This document shows positions 1-8,540 of a stretch of 64,000 nucleotides of DNA, in pieces (within the stretch, counting starts at the first letter, position 1; each line of letters opens with the position of its first letter). Position numbers and translations under genes: made by a program. Origin of the DNA: Leptolyngbya sp. PCC 7375 (GTDB lineage: Bacteria; Cyanobacteriota; Cyanobacteriia; Phormidesmidales; Phormidesmidaceae); NCBI RefSeq assembly GCF_000316115.1, contig NZ_JH993797.1, forward strand, positions 620,001-684,000, read 5' to 3'. Under the pieces are notes generated by a model. The model saw nothing but the letters and a program-made list of their open reading frames with translations, searched no databases and was not told the origin of the DNA.

Positions 1-298
1 TCTGTGCCGCATTATCACTAAGCACCAGAATATCGCTGGCCTGAAATCCAAAGCGATGTATCAGTAGCTCGCGTTGTAGCTCTACATCCGTTGTACAGCC
101 TCGTAAATTTGTAAAGCGACTGTTACCAGAAGGATATTGATTGACACCGACTAGCAACGCCAATTTGCGAGTAGTTGGTTGGGCTAATGCCTGACCGTAA
201 CGTAGACCGTGGGAAACAAGTTGCCGCTCACTGAGCCCGTAAGCTGCCAATGTGGTCCCGGCAAACTGTAAAAAACGGCGACGGTTAAATGTCGGCAT
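1..298 (-). CDS. Caspase-like (peptidase C14) protein, N-terminal part, cut by window edge
   Basis: The reading frame stays open from an ATG at 298 to the left edge, giving about 99 residues. It begins with a twin-arginine-like signal (RRRFLQFAG near residue 6, then a short hydrophobic stretch), so export by Tat is likely. After about residue 40 comes a sequence typical of the caspase/metacaspase p20 start (KLALLVGVNQYP, then an LRGCTTDVE segment). In this family a His-Cys dyad further on performs cleavage after basic or acidic residues; those residues would lie outside the window, so activity cannot be judged. Cyanobacteria often carry several such orthocaspases. The family call is fairly secure, the full domain layout is unknown. 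Confidence 0.75.
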   Translation of the reverse strand, partial: MPTFNRRRFLQFAGTTLAAYGLSERQLVSHGLRYGQALAQPTTRKLALLVGVNQYPSGNSRFTNLRGCTTDVELQRELLIHRFGFQASDILVLSDNAAQ

Positions 299-389
299 AA
301 GGTATCCCTTGCAAGCAGCCCGTAGGATGGGCAATAGAAACTGCTCAGGCATACCACAGCAGGATATCCAATGCCCACGTTCAAACAGG

Positions 390-710
390 TTATGTCTCTT
401 TGATTTCAGACTTCATGCGGTCTAGGGTCATCTGCATCTGGTCAAACATCTTTTGTGGTGTCATCCCAAATTGACCCAGATGGGTTTTCAGCTGTTCCAT
501 CGTAAGTTGAGCTGTGAAATCTTCGGATAGCTCAAATCGTTTCATAAAGACGCGATATCGATCCATGATGCTTTCCATCTGCTCGATATATAGCTTCTTG
601 CCATCGCGATCAAATTTGCCGTAGCTGCTACCGAGCTGCATGAGGGACTGATAATCCTGAAAGAGCTTCGTGGCTTCCTGCTGCACGATCTCTGAATCAA
701 AAAAGCTCAT
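390..710 (-). CDS. DUF1825 family protein
   Basis: This 106-residue protein matches the cyanobacterial DUF1825 family from end to end: it opens with FFDSEIVQQEA, has the QSLMQLGSSYGKFDR segment, and the conserved MKRFELSEDF stretch near residues 56-65. It is all helical and has no signal peptide or membrane segment, so it should be cytosolic. The family has no established function. It stands alone between the caspase-like gene and the J-domain gene, all on the minus strand. The ATG at 710 is preceded by a GGGAGTAGAT stretch that can serve as ribosome binding site. Confidence 0.85.
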   Translation of the reverse strand: MSFFDSEIVQQEATKLFQDYQSLMQLGSSYGKFDRDGKKLYIEQMESIMDRYRVFMKRFELSEDFTAQLTMEQLKTHLGQFGMTPQKMFDQMQMTLDRMKSEIKET

Positions 711-846
711 ATCTACTCCCAGGGGCTTACTTTCATTGGCTGCGCGCTATCTGTAAGCGTTAACGTTGACTACTCTTTCAGAGTAAAAGCTCGTTTCAGT
801 ATACGCAAAGGTGAGATATCCTCACCTAATACCTACTAGCGATCAC

Positions 847-1785
847 CTAGCGACCCAGTAATTTCTTAAGCCAAGATTGTTGCCCTGACTCAGGCTTAGG
901 TTCCGGTGGAACCACCTGACTAGCTGCCTTACGCTTTTCAGCCATGCGTTTTTCTAAAACTTGACTATATTTCAAAGCTACAGAGTGTTTAGGGTTCAAT
1001 TCTAAAACACGCTTCAAATGGGCACGGGCCATGCCGTAAGACTTCTTCATCAAATAGGCTTGGCCGAGCATTGAGTGCAGTTCAATCCCATTGGGTGCGA
1101 TCTTAAGCGCTTCTCTCAGCTCCTGAATGGCTAGATTGTAATTACGCTGGTTCAGATATGTCCGAGCTCGAATACCATATTTTTCAGCGTAGTTGATAAC
1201 AGGGGGTTCCGGAGGTTTAGGATCTTCCTTCTTTTCTTCTTTTTCTGAAGGGGTATGGTCAACGGCAACTAAGCCAGTACGCTTAGGTCGGATAGGCTTA
1301 CTGATCTTACGGTGTAGAAATGCTAGGTTGAGCTGACTTAGACCAGACAGCACCATGGCAAACTCATCGGTCGAGCTAAACTGGGTTGTTACTAGCTGAT
1401 TAACCGTATTTTCATAAAAAACTTCCACTTCTGCTTCTGGAATACGCAAAAGCTGTTGAGCGCTTTCAAAAGAAGGCGCGAGTTTGCCTTGACGATCGAG
1501 TTGCCTAGCGCGAAACCGCATGTTGGCCAAAACTTCGGAGCGATTCTTCTCTTGCTTAAGCCGTTGATAACCAGGATTGATGACCTTAGCAATCAGCTGC
1601 TCAGATATTTGACTAATGGCAGTGGGGTTAGTCGCTTGAACATCGGGATGAAGAAGTTTTGCTATCTGGCGATAGCGCTTAAGAATGCGACGATCTTCAG
1701 CATTTAGAGAGAGGCCTAGGGCAGCGTAGGGATCTTTCTCAGCAACTGTGATCCATTCATCTTGAAATGACTTGGCGTTGGTCAT
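847..1785 (-). CDS. J-domain-like protein with C-terminal TPR repeats
   Basis: The preferred start is the ATG at 1785 (an in-frame start at 1818 adds eleven residues). Residues about 15-75 form a J-like domain with DPYAALGLSLNAEDRRILKRYR and an HPD signature in LLHPDV, the motif that stimulates Hsp70 ATPase. A low-complexity acidic/basic linker (EKEEKKEDPKPPEPP) follows near residue 185, then at least two TPR units (LNQRNYNLAIQELREALKIAP; YGMARAHLKRVLELNP). The tail ends in basic SWLKKLLGR, which could contact a membrane. Role inferred: an Hsp70 co-chaperone that recruits a partner through TPRs. No obvious operon partner. Confidence 0.7.
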   Translation of the reverse strand: MTNAKSFQDEWITVAEKDPYAALGLSLNAEDRRILKRYRQIAKLLHPDVQATNPTAISQISEQLIAKVINPGYQRLKQEKNRSEVLANMRFRARQLDRQGKLAPSFESAQQLLRIPEAEVEVFYENTVNQLVTTQFSSTDEFAMVLSGLSQLNLAFLHRKISKPIRPKRTGLVAVDHTPSEKEEKKEDPKPPEPPVINYAEKYGIRARTYLNQRNYNLAIQELREALKIAPNGIELHSMLGQAYLMKKSYGMARAHLKRVLELNPKHSVALKYSQVLEKRMAEKRKAASQVVPPEPKPESGQQSWLKKLLGR

Positions 1786-2201
1786 GCAACAGGAGGCTAA
1801 GAATTGGCTCACGTACAATTCATAAACAAAACGAGATTGCTAAATTCCGGCGACTACTAACATTTGAACCGTCCGTTAGATATAAAAGTAGCCGAATTTT
1901 TAGCGTTTTAAGTTTTGATTTCTGACCTTAGGGATTACTTTCAGGAGAATGCATAAACTAACTTTGCAAAAAGCATAAAGTCTATAAGCACAAACGTTTT
2001 GGATGGATAAGGTATGGATACCTCTATAAATTCTAGATTCTCCAGTCAAAATATCCCTTGGGGTCAAGCATGATGGATGCATCATGTTATATAGACACAT
2101 ATCAAATTCTAGCTGTTTCATTGGAAAATTAGGCACCCTCTATAGTGCTCAATTACTAAAATTCGCGATGTCGTACCTTCGAGTTGAGACCAAGGCTGTT
2201 T
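1786..2201. other. Intergenic region between divergent genes
   Basis: This 416-base stretch separates the leftward J-domain/TPR gene from the rightward TM2-domain gene and must hold both promoters. It is AT-rich. Short open frames exist on the minus strand but have no ribosome site or recognisable protein character. No repeat or RNA structure was recognised. Confidence 0.4.
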
Positions 2202-2597
2202 ATGGATGATAATCAAACTAATCATCAGAAAAACAGAAAAATTGCAGCCTTAATCGCATTTCTAGGAGCAGTTCAGCCAACTCCGGTTCCTTTCGCTGGG
2301 ATTCATAAGTTTTATTTAGGGCAGTATGGCTGGGGGATTGCTTATTTGCTTTTGGGGGCAACCCAGGTACCACGGTTTGCCTGCATGATTGAAAGCATTT
2401 GGTATTTAACTGAGCCTCAGTTCCAAAGGCTTTGGCAGCATAATAACCAGGGGGGTGCACCCATCCCTAACCTGGGTGAAGCCGTTGAAGATGTGGCGAA
2501 TAGCCTGCGAGAAATCGAGCATTTACGGCAGGAAGGGCTGCTGTCTGAGTATGAGTTTGAGCAAAAACGACGTAGTTTGCTAGAGCAAATACCCTGA
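2202..2597 (+). CDS. TM2-domain membrane protein with SHOCT-like C-terminus
   Basis: A 131-residue protein from the ATG at 2202 (a TTG at 2184 is possible but less likely). After a polar N-terminus, residues about 15-75 hold two hydrophobic segments separated by a short polar turn, with the GIHKFYLGQYGWGIAYLLLG signature of TM2 domains. The C-terminal third (EIEHLRQEGLLSEYEFEQKRRSLLEQI) resembles a SHOCT-type helix pair, usually an oligomerisation or interaction module. It should sit in the cytoplasmic membrane. It ends 17 bases before the HhH gene, so the two probably share a transcript. Precise role unknown. Confidence 0.75.
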   Translation: MDDNQTNHQKNRKIAALIAFLGAVQPTPVPFAGIHKFYLGQYGWGIAYLLLGATQVPRFACMIESIWYLTEPQFQRLWQHNNQGGAPIPNLGEAVEDVANSLREIEHLRQEGLLSEYEFEQKRRSLLEQIP

Positions 2598-2614
2598 TGG
2601 AATGGAGGCCTTGA

Positions 2615-3199
2615 GTGACCCGTCAGAAATCCCCACAGTCATGGCGACGTTTTTGGGTTAAGCAGGCCCTGCGAGGTTTGGATGCCCTAGAAGCTGGGCT
2701 TACTCCCTTGAAGAAAAAGCTGGCTCAGGATAATTACTATCGCTTTAGCTCAGTGGATGAAGTGCAATTGGGAGCAAAGTTAGGAGTGCGGATTGACGCC
2801 AATCGCGCCACTGTCGATGACTGGTTACGATTGCCAGGTATTTCGATTCATCAGGCGAGGTCTTTGGTGGAACTCAGTCGTTCGGGCACGCTGCTAACCT
2901 GTTGGGACGATGTTGCAGCCATCACGGGTATCGGTTTACAGCACCTGCAGTCATTTGAGGGTGTGGTGCAGTTTTATTATTACGATCCGGATAGTGAGGT
3001 TATTCCCAGACAGCTGCTGATTAATCAGGCTAGTGCTAGGGAGTTAACAACAATTCCGAGTATTGATCCAGCACTTGCTGAGCGGTTGGTTTACGGTCGT
3101 CATCGCTATGGCCCCTACAGGGATTGGTTGGATCTAAAACGGCGGCTACAGCTACCTCCTGATGTGATAACAGGGTTATTGCACTATTTGCGTTTTTAA
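2615..3199 (+). CDS. Helix-hairpin-helix (ComEA-like) protein
   Basis: The GTG start at 2615 has a good GGAGG site about eight bases upstream. The 194-residue product contains two helix-hairpin-helix units: one near residues 65-115 (IDANRATVDDWLRLPGISIH, AITGIGLQHLQSF) and one near 130-190 (INQASARELTTIPSIDPALAERLV). HhH units bind DNA non-specifically and occur in ComEA, the competence DNA receptor. No signal peptide or N-terminal membrane anchor is visible, so a cytosolic nucleic-acid-binding role is more likely than DNA uptake. It follows the TM2 gene closely. Confidence 0.7.
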   Translation: MTRQKSPQSWRRFWVKQALRGLDALEAGLTPLKKKLAQDNYYRFSSVDEVQLGAKLGVRIDANRATVDDWLRLPGISIHQARSLVELSRSGTLLTCWDDVAAITGIGLQHLQSFEGVVQFYYYDPDSEVIPRQLLINQASARELTTIPSIDPALAERLVYGRHRYGPYRDWLDLKRRLQLPPDVITGLLHYLRF

Positions 3200-3475
3200 G
3201 GTGAATGAAAGCTGTATCCCTTGCCTATGTAGACATTGGGACGATAAGAAACGGCTTAAGGGGAATCTATTTACTCTGAAAATCTCTCATTCGGTCGGGT
3301 ACTGTGCGGAAAACGGTTGAGTTGGCTTGGTGATAGGTATATCAAGTTATGGTGATGAGACTCACACCAATCTTGTAAAACGCGGAGTTTACTTAAGTTG
3401 TCTGCAAATTCTACGGGAATATCCTGGGTCTGTCTGTGGAATTGAGTAGGTTGAGATAAATATAGAGTCGGGACC

Positions 3476-3736
3476 ATGCAGGGACTAACAAAGGTCAGTA
3501 AGGCAATTAATCGTGGGATCACAGCTGTTGCAATGACTATTGCGATCGCTACGATTTACGCAGCCATGCCCGCTGGGAATCAGGCAAATAGCGGAGAAGT
3601 ATTAAGACACCAGATACAGGCTATTTTAAAACTTCATCAAGCTGATAAAGAAATTACGCAGGACATGCAAGACTCCCAAGAGAGTTTAGCAACGCTCTTA
3701 CTGAGCTCCCGGACCAAGGCTTACAGCCATCAGTGA
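3476..3736 (+). CDS. Small hypothetical protein with N-terminal hydrophobic segment
   Basis: An 86-residue frame with an ATG at 3476 preceded by a weak GTCGGGA site. Residues about 12-30 are hydrophobic (GITAVAMTIAIATIYAAMPAG) and look like a signal peptide or single membrane span; the rest is helical and polar with no known motif. The frame contains a HIP1 octamer, as many real genes here do. It lies just upstream of gdhA on the same strand. An opposing frame at 3271-3522 overlaps it and looks weaker. Real gene status is uncertain. Confidence 0.4.
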   Translation: MQGLTKVSKAINRGITAVAMTIAIATIYAAMPAGNQANSGEVLRHQIQAILKLHQADKEITQDMQDSQESLATLLLSSRTKAYSHQ

Positions 3737-3844
3737 ACAGCTGTAGGTTAACATTTATTGCAGTAGATTTAGCTGACCGCGATTTTGGGCACGTTCCGTA
3801 ACAATATGCTGGGATTCGGCGTTGGCTCCCATACCATAGGGACT

Positions 3845-5170
3845 ATGACTAAATCTCTACTGACTGATGCCAGCCGTCGCCTGGATCGGGCACTCAAGTA
3901 CGTGACGATTTCTGAGGATGCGGCGGAGCGGTTAAAAGCCCCCAAAGCAAGTCTTAAGGTGTCTATCCCGGTGCGTATGGATGATGGATCCCTGAAGGTT
4001 TTTGAAGGGTATCGTGTGCATTTTGATGACACTCGTGGACCCACAAAAGGAGGGATTCGCTTCCACCCCCAGGTGACGTTGGATGAAGTTCAGTCCCTGG
4101 CGTTTTGGATGACGTTTAAATGTGCGGCGCTCAATATCCCGTTTGGTGGGGCCAAGGGAGGCGTTACCCTTAACCCCAAAGAGCTTTCCAAAGCAGAGTT
4201 GGAACGGTTAAGCCGAGGATATATTGATGCGATCGCAAACTTTATTGGTCCTGACACAGATATTCCGGCCCCCGATGTCTACACAAATCCCATGATCATG
4301 GGGTGGATGATGGATCAGTACAGCATCATCCGACGGCAGCGCAGCCCGGCAGTGATTACCGGTAAACCTGTGGCCCTGGGGGGGAGTTTAGGCCGATCTA
4401 CGGCGACGGGGACTGGTGCGTTTTACGTGCTAGAAGCCATGATGGAGCATTTATCAGACAAACGGTCAGACAAACGGTCAGGCAAACAGCCATCATCTCC
4501 AAAAACTGTTGCCGTTCAAGGTTTTGGTAACGCTGGTGCGGTGGTCGCTCGGCATCTATTTGACGCAGGTTACACCATTGTTGCCGTGAGTGATTCGCGC
4601 GGGGGCATTTATACCCCTAATGGGCTGGATATTCCCAGTATTCAAAAATTCAAGGCTGACACCCGCTCTGTTAAAGCCGTCTACTGTGATGGCAGTGTGT
4701 GCAATCTGGTTGAGCACGAAGTGATTACCAACGATGCGTTGCTCAGCTTAGATGTGGATATCTTGATTCCAGCGGCCTTGGAAAACCAAATTACCGCAGC
4801 CAATGCCGATGCGATTCAAGCTCGCTATATCTTTGAAGTTGCCAACGGGCCAATCAGTGCCGACGCCGACGACATTTTAGAGGCCAAAGGCATTACCGTC
4901 TTTCCCGATATTTTGGTCAATGCCGGGGGAGTGACCGTGAGCTATTTTGAATGGGTGCAAAATCGCAGCGGTCTGTATTGGACCCTCGACGAAGTTAATC
5001 AACGCCTGAAAAAACAAATAGTGGCGGCGGCCGATACGATTTGGCACATTGCCCAAACCCACAAAACATCGGTGCGCACGGCGGCCTATATCCATGCCTT
5101 GAATAGCTTAGGAGCAGCCATGGATGCACGGGGCACAAGGGCGGATTATGTGTCGGGGAATAGAGAATAA
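3845..5170 (+). CDS. gdhA: Glutamate dehydrogenase (Glu/Leu/Phe/Val dehydrogenase family)
   Basis: Catalyses reversible oxidative deamination of glutamate with NAD(P), linking nitrogen and carbon metabolism in the cytosol. The ATG at 3845 gives 441 residues, close to the cyanobacterial norm of about 430; an upstream TTG at 3785 is unlikely. The substrate domain shows GPTKGGIRFHP and the catalytic-lysine motif PFGGAKGGV, followed by IPAPDVYTNPMIMGWMMDQYS; the Rossmann domain starts at VAVQGFGNAGAVVA. Near residues 205-215 a short repeated DKRSDKRSGK insert, encoded by near-perfect 12-bp repeats (about 4457-4492), sits at the junction of the two domains. The stop codon abuts a 40-bp palindrome that probably ends transcription. 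Confidence 0.92.
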   Translation: MTKSLLTDASRRLDRALKYVTISEDAAERLKAPKASLKVSIPVRMDDGSLKVFEGYRVHFDDTRGPTKGGIRFHPQVTLDEVQSLAFWMTFKCAALNIPFGGAKGGVTLNPKELSKAELERLSRGYIDAIANFIGPDTDIPAPDVYTNPMIMGWMMDQYSIIRRQRSPAVITGKPVALGGSLGRSTATGTGAFYVLEAMMEHLSDKRSDKRSGKQPSSPKTVAVQGFGNAGAVVARHLFDAGYTIVAVSDSRGGIYTPNGLDIPSIQKFKADTRSVKAVYCDGSVCNLVEHEVITNDALLSLDVDILIPAALENQITAANADAIQARYIFEVANGPISADADDILEAKGITVFPDILVNAGGVTVSYFEWVQNRSGLYWTLDEVNQRLKKQIVAAADTIWHIAQTHKTSVRTAAYIHALNSLGAAMDARGTRADYVSGNRE

Positions 5171-5211
5171 CCCTATGTAGGGGCGTTCCATGGAACGCCC
5201 CTACATAGGGT
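5170..5211. repeat. GTTCCATGGAAC-centred palindrome, copy 1 (possible terminator)
   Basis: A perfect 42-bp inverted repeat with 21-base arms centred between 5190 and 5191. The inner 30 bases are the family core (TGTAGGGGCG TTCCA and its complement); the outer six bases on each side are specific to this copy. It begins on the last base of the gdhA stop codon and lies upstream of lepB. As RNA it would form a long hairpin, but no T-run follows, so it may be a processing or insulating hairpin rather than a classic terminator. Confidence 0.8.
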
Positions 5212-5252
5212 ATGGAGAGGGTAAAATTGCTAGGCACATTATTAGGCCAGGA

Positions 5253-5822
5253 ATGACCGCTGAAAAATCTTCTCCCGAAACCACGTTGGGCACATCACTG
5301 CAAACGATGGTGAAGTCCAATGCCAGATTAGTGGCCATTGCTATGGCAATCGCCGTGGTCATTCGACTATTTATTGCAGAACCTCGATTTATTCCATCTA
5401 ATTCGATGGATCCAACCTTACATATTGGCGATCGGCTGCTGGTCGAAAAACTCTCCTATCGTTTCCATCCACCGCACCCTGGCGACATTGTGGTGTTTGA
5501 GCCGCCGCCACAGCTCCAGGCCATTGGCTATCGGCCTGAACAGGCCTTTATTAAACGTGTTATTGGTTTGCCTGGTGACACATTAGCTGTCCGTCAAGGT
5601 CAGGTCTATCGCAATGGTCAACCCCTAACAGAACCCTATATTCTGGCTGCTCCTAACTATGAGATGCCCCCAGTTGCGGTGCCAGACAATACTGTTTTTG
5701 TCATGGGAGACAATCGTAACGACAGTAACGATAGTCACATTTGGGGCTTTTTACCCATTGAAAATATAATCGGCCATGCTACTGTACGCTTTTGGCCCCC
5801 GGATGACTTAGGAACGGTTTGA
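5253..5822 (+). CDS. lepB: Signal peptidase I
   Basis: Cleaves N-terminal signal peptides from exported proteins at the periplasmic face of the cytoplasmic or thylakoid membrane. The ATG at 5253 has an AGGCCAGGA site and gives 189 residues, usual for cyanobacterial LepB. One N-terminal membrane span (about residues 22-43, AIAMAIAVVIRLFIAEPRF) is followed by the catalytic serine motif (PSNSMDPTL), the catalytic lysine in FIKRVIGLPGD, and the conserved box GDNRNDSNDSHIWG. All catalytic parts are present. An in-frame upstream start at 5190 lies inside the palindrome and is not favoured. Confidence 0.92.
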   Translation: MTAEKSSPETTLGTSLQTMVKSNARLVAIAMAIAVVIRLFIAEPRFIPSNSMDPTLHIGDRLLVEKLSYRFHPPHPGDIVVFEPPPQLQAIGYRPEQAFIKRVIGLPGDTLAVRQGQVYRNGQPLTEPYILAAPNYEMPPVAVPDNTVFVMGDNRNDSNDSHIWGFLPIENIIGHATVRFWPPDDLGTV

Positions 5823-6004
5823 AGTAGTAAGTAGCGGGTTCAAAAGAACAGACGTGGACCGCAGGGCGAATAGCAAAGTTCTAGTCTTGAGAAAGGATTA
5901 GTTTGTAACGGCGGAATACCGAACCACTTTCCATCGCAAGCTTTGCTAGGCTAATCAAGAAAATACCGTAACGGCATTGTGCGATCGCAACGAGGAGCTT
6001 GGCT

Positions 6005-6979
6005 ATGGCAGCAACTGACTTCAAAGATTATTACCAAATTCTGGGGGTCAGTAAATCCGCTAGCACGGACGACATTAAACGTGCTTTTCGCAAGCTTGCT
6101 CGTAAATACCATCCAGACGTTAACCCTGGCGACAAAGTAGCTGAAGCTAAATTTAAAGAAATCAACGAAGCAAACGAGATCTTATCGGATCCGGAAAAGC
6201 GTCGAAAATATGACCAGTTTGGCCGTTATTGGCAGCAGGGGGGGCATGCAGGTGCAGGGGCAGCCCCGGGAGATTTTGGTGGCTTCGACTTTAGCAACTA
6301 CGGCAGTTTTAATGAGCTACTGAATGAACTGTTGGGAGGGTTAGGCGGCGGCTTCCCCGGTGGAGCCCGCACGACCTATCGTCAGTCCACCGGTGGCGGC
6401 CCAGGGTTTGGGTTTGAAACCGCTGGGGCCAATAGTGCCCAGTTTGACCAAGAAGCCAGTATCACTCTGGCCATGTCGGATGCCTTTAATGGTTCTCAGA
6501 AAAAGTTTCGCATCGGTGGTGATGCACTGACAGTCAAAATTCCAGCCGGTGTAAAACCGGGTAGCAAAATCCGTCTGCGGGGTAAGGGGCAAATGAATCC
6601 TTACACCCAGCAGCGGGGCGACATCTACCTGACGGTAGATATTCAACCCCATTCTTTTTTCCAGTTTGATGGCGACAATAACCTGGTGTGCGAAGTCTCG
6701 ATCTCTCCCGATGAGGCCGTGTTAGGGGCCAAAATTGACGTCCCTACCCCTGACGGTAGTGTTACTGTCAATATTCCTGCCGGGATTCGCTCTGGTCAAA
6801 CCCTGCGTTTGCGAGGTAAAGGATGGCCCAAACCCAAGGGCAGTCGCACCGATCAGCTGGTAACGGTGATGATTAAAGCGCCCAAAAGCGTTACTGATAA
6901 AGAGCGTGCTTTGTATGAGCAACTGCGTAATGTACGCAGCTATAACCCCCGGCAAGAGTTGCAAAATGTCAGGCTGTAA
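6005..6979 (+). CDS. dnaJ: DnaJ-class co-chaperone, type II (CbpA-like)
   Basis: Delivers unfolded proteins to Hsp70 and stimulates its ATPase. The ATG at 6005 follows a GAGGAG site by seven bases. Residues 8-70 are a full J domain with the HPD motif in ARKYHPDVNPGD. A glycine-rich linker (about 78-150) leads straight into the two substrate-binding beta domains (about 150-320); the CXXCXGXG zinc-finger repeats of type I DnaJ are absent, so this is a type II protein. An Hsp70-like gene lies far away at 59-60.7 kb, so the partner is not adjacent. A strong intrinsic terminator follows directly. Confidence 0.9.
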   Translation: MAATDFKDYYQILGVSKSASTDDIKRAFRKLARKYHPDVNPGDKVAEAKFKEINEANEILSDPEKRRKYDQFGRYWQQGGHAGAGAAPGDFGGFDFSNYGSFNELLNELLGGLGGGFPGGARTTYRQSTGGGPGFGFETAGANSAQFDQEASITLAMSDAFNGSQKKFRIGGDALTVKIPAGVKPGSKIRLRGKGQMNPYTQQRGDIYLTVDIQPHSFFQFDGDNNLVCEVSISPDEAVLGAKIDVPTPDGSVTVNIPAGIRSGQTLRLRGKGWPKPKGSRTDQLVTVMIKAPKSVTDKERALYEQLRNVRSYNPRQELQNVRL

Positions 6980-6994
6980 CTAGTTAGCAAAGAG

Positions 6995-7023
6995 CGAGTA
7001 GAGTCATTGCCTACTCGTTTTTT
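6995..7023 (+). terminator. Intrinsic terminator of the dnaJ-like gene
   Basis: A seven-base stem (CGAGTAG, 6995-7001, with CTACTCG, 7011-7017) closes a nine-base loop and is followed directly by six Ts (7018-7023). It sits 15 bases behind the dnaJ-like stop codon. Its right arm overlaps the last codons of the convergent mlaD-like gene. Confidence 0.85.
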
Positions 7024-8372
7024 GTGGGGTCATTTTTTGTGGGGTCATTATCGGGGGCAAGGGTCGCGCTATCGGCTAAATCTGTGACGTAGCGTTCACC
7101 GTTATATCGCAGGACAGGAACCGCTTCATCCATTGCAGGCTCAGTTGTTTCAGTGGGAGCATCCAGGATGGATGCTTCTTCTTCCAGACTATGTTCCAGG
7201 TCTGTGACAATTTGCCCCTGATGGTTAAGCTGGGCAGCCACCTCAGTTTGGTCTTCTAAATCCCCTGTGTAGGACACCAGATTGGAGAGGCTGTTGAGTA
7301 AATCCCGCACATTACTGCGTAGGGTGGGATCGCCGGTCAAGGTGTCCACATCAGCCATGATTTTTTGAGCGCTCTGAAACACATCGCGGGCGGATTCGAT
7401 GGTTTGCTGTAGCAGGACCAAGTTTTCGCTGGTATTAAGTCTCGAAGAAATATCCCGCAAATCCTGGGATGCAACGGCAGCATTGGTGGCTAAAAGCTCA
7501 ATGTTGTTCACCAGAGTGCCATCCTGGATGACGGGGCTAAGGGTATCTAAAGCCAAACGCAACTGCCCCGTGCTGGCACTAATGTTGTCAAGGGTAATGG
7601 CCAGATCATCTTGGTTGCTGGCCAGAATCGTATTGACCTGGGTCAATGTGACATCTAATTGCTCGGATGTACGTACAGTGGTTGCTTCTAGCTGGCTAGC
7701 TGCTTCCGATACAGACGCCAAGGTCTGGCGTGCCGATACGGATAGGGGTTGAACTTCATTGCGTAGACTTTGAGCCATCAAAGTCACTTCATCGGTCAGC
7801 CCAACGACGTTACCCGAAATTTGGCGAGTATTGTCCAGAATTTCCCTAGCATCTGCCAAGAGTTCAGGGTCGGCAAGGGCCTCAGAAATCTCCTGGGAGG
7901 ATTCCAGTAAATCCTCATAGTTCACCCCCACCAAGCCATTCACCCGGTCGCCATTGCAGAGAATCACGCTACTATCACAGTCGCGTGCAATGGGCTCAGG
8001 TAAGGAATCGTCATTCACACTGACGTCTGCTGGCGGTTGAATGGCAATCGTCGTTTCACCAATAAGTCCCGACTGACTCGTTTTAATGACTGACTCGGCG
8101 GGAATACGCAGGTCTGATTTATTGATCTGAATCTCGACTACCACCGTATTCGAGCTTGGGGTCATGCGAGTAATTTGGCCGACTTGCACACCACGATAAC
8201 TAACGGCGGAGCCTTCTAGGATACCGTTGGCGCTTTCAAAATCCACCAACAGGCGATAACTACGCTGACCGTAGCTCACACCTCTTAGCCATATAACCAG
8301 ACCGCCAAAGAGGGCCACACCTGCCAGGACTAGCAGACCAACAGAGCCTTCACGAATGGTTCTTGCACGCAT
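7011..8372 (-). CDS. MlaD family (MCE-domain) lipid-transport substrate-binding protein
   Basis: A 453-residue membrane-anchored periplasmic protein. Residues about 10-30 form a membrane span (GLLVLAGVALFGGLVIWLRG); the MCE domain follows (about 36-120, FESANGILEGSAVSYRGVQVGQI...GLIGETTIAI). A long helical region up to about 370 probably forms the coiled-coil tube typical of MCE proteins. In this family MCE subunits ferry phospholipids or glycolipids between membranes with an ATPase and permease. The ATPase gene lies immediately upstream; no permease is nearby. The extreme C-terminus has a recent-looking in-frame duplication (NDPTKNDPTKNE). Confidence 0.87.
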   Translation of the reverse strand: MRARTIREGSVGLLVLAGVALFGGLVIWLRGVSYGQRSYRLLVDFESANGILEGSAVSYRGVQVGQITRMTPSSNTVVVEIQINKSDLRIPAESVIKTSQSGLIGETTIAIQPPADVSVNDDSLPEPIARDCDSSVILCNGDRVNGLVGVNYEDLLESSQEISEALADPELLADAREILDNTRQISGNVVGLTDEVTLMAQSLRNEVQPLSVSARQTLASVSEAASQLEATTVRTSEQLDVTLTQVNTILASNQDDLAITLDNISASTGQLRLALDTLSPVIQDGTLVNNIELLATNAAVASQDLRDISSRLNTSENLVLLQQTIESARDVFQSAQKIMADVDTLTGDPTLRSNVRDLLNSLSNLVSYTGDLEDQTEVAAQLNHQGQIVTDLEHSLEEEASILDAPTETTEPAMDEAVPVLRYNGERYVTDLADSATLAPDNDPTKNDPTKNE

Positions 8373-8540
8373 TAGTTTCCTATGGGATTAACGGTAGATA
8401 GTACAGCCAGTCGTACACCCTGGGAAAAATTATAAAGGGGAGTCTAAACCTCGTCTATATCTAGAAAGTCGTCCCATATCCAGAAATATTGTTCTGATCC
8501 AGGGAAATGCGCGGTTTCAATTTCGCTACATTTAACAGAA

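Noticed and set aside
1900..2136. 78-residue open frame on the minus strand
   Set aside because: No ribosome site, odd amino acid composition, and it lies in the divergent promoter spacer.
3271..3522. 83-residue minus-strand frame opposite the 3476 gene
   Set aside because: No protein character after the first 20 residues and no ribosome site; the plus-strand frame looks more natural, though that one is also weak.
7399..7752. 117-residue frame opposite the mlaD-like gene
   Set aside because: It lies fully within a gene with strong family likeness and reflects its codon pattern.
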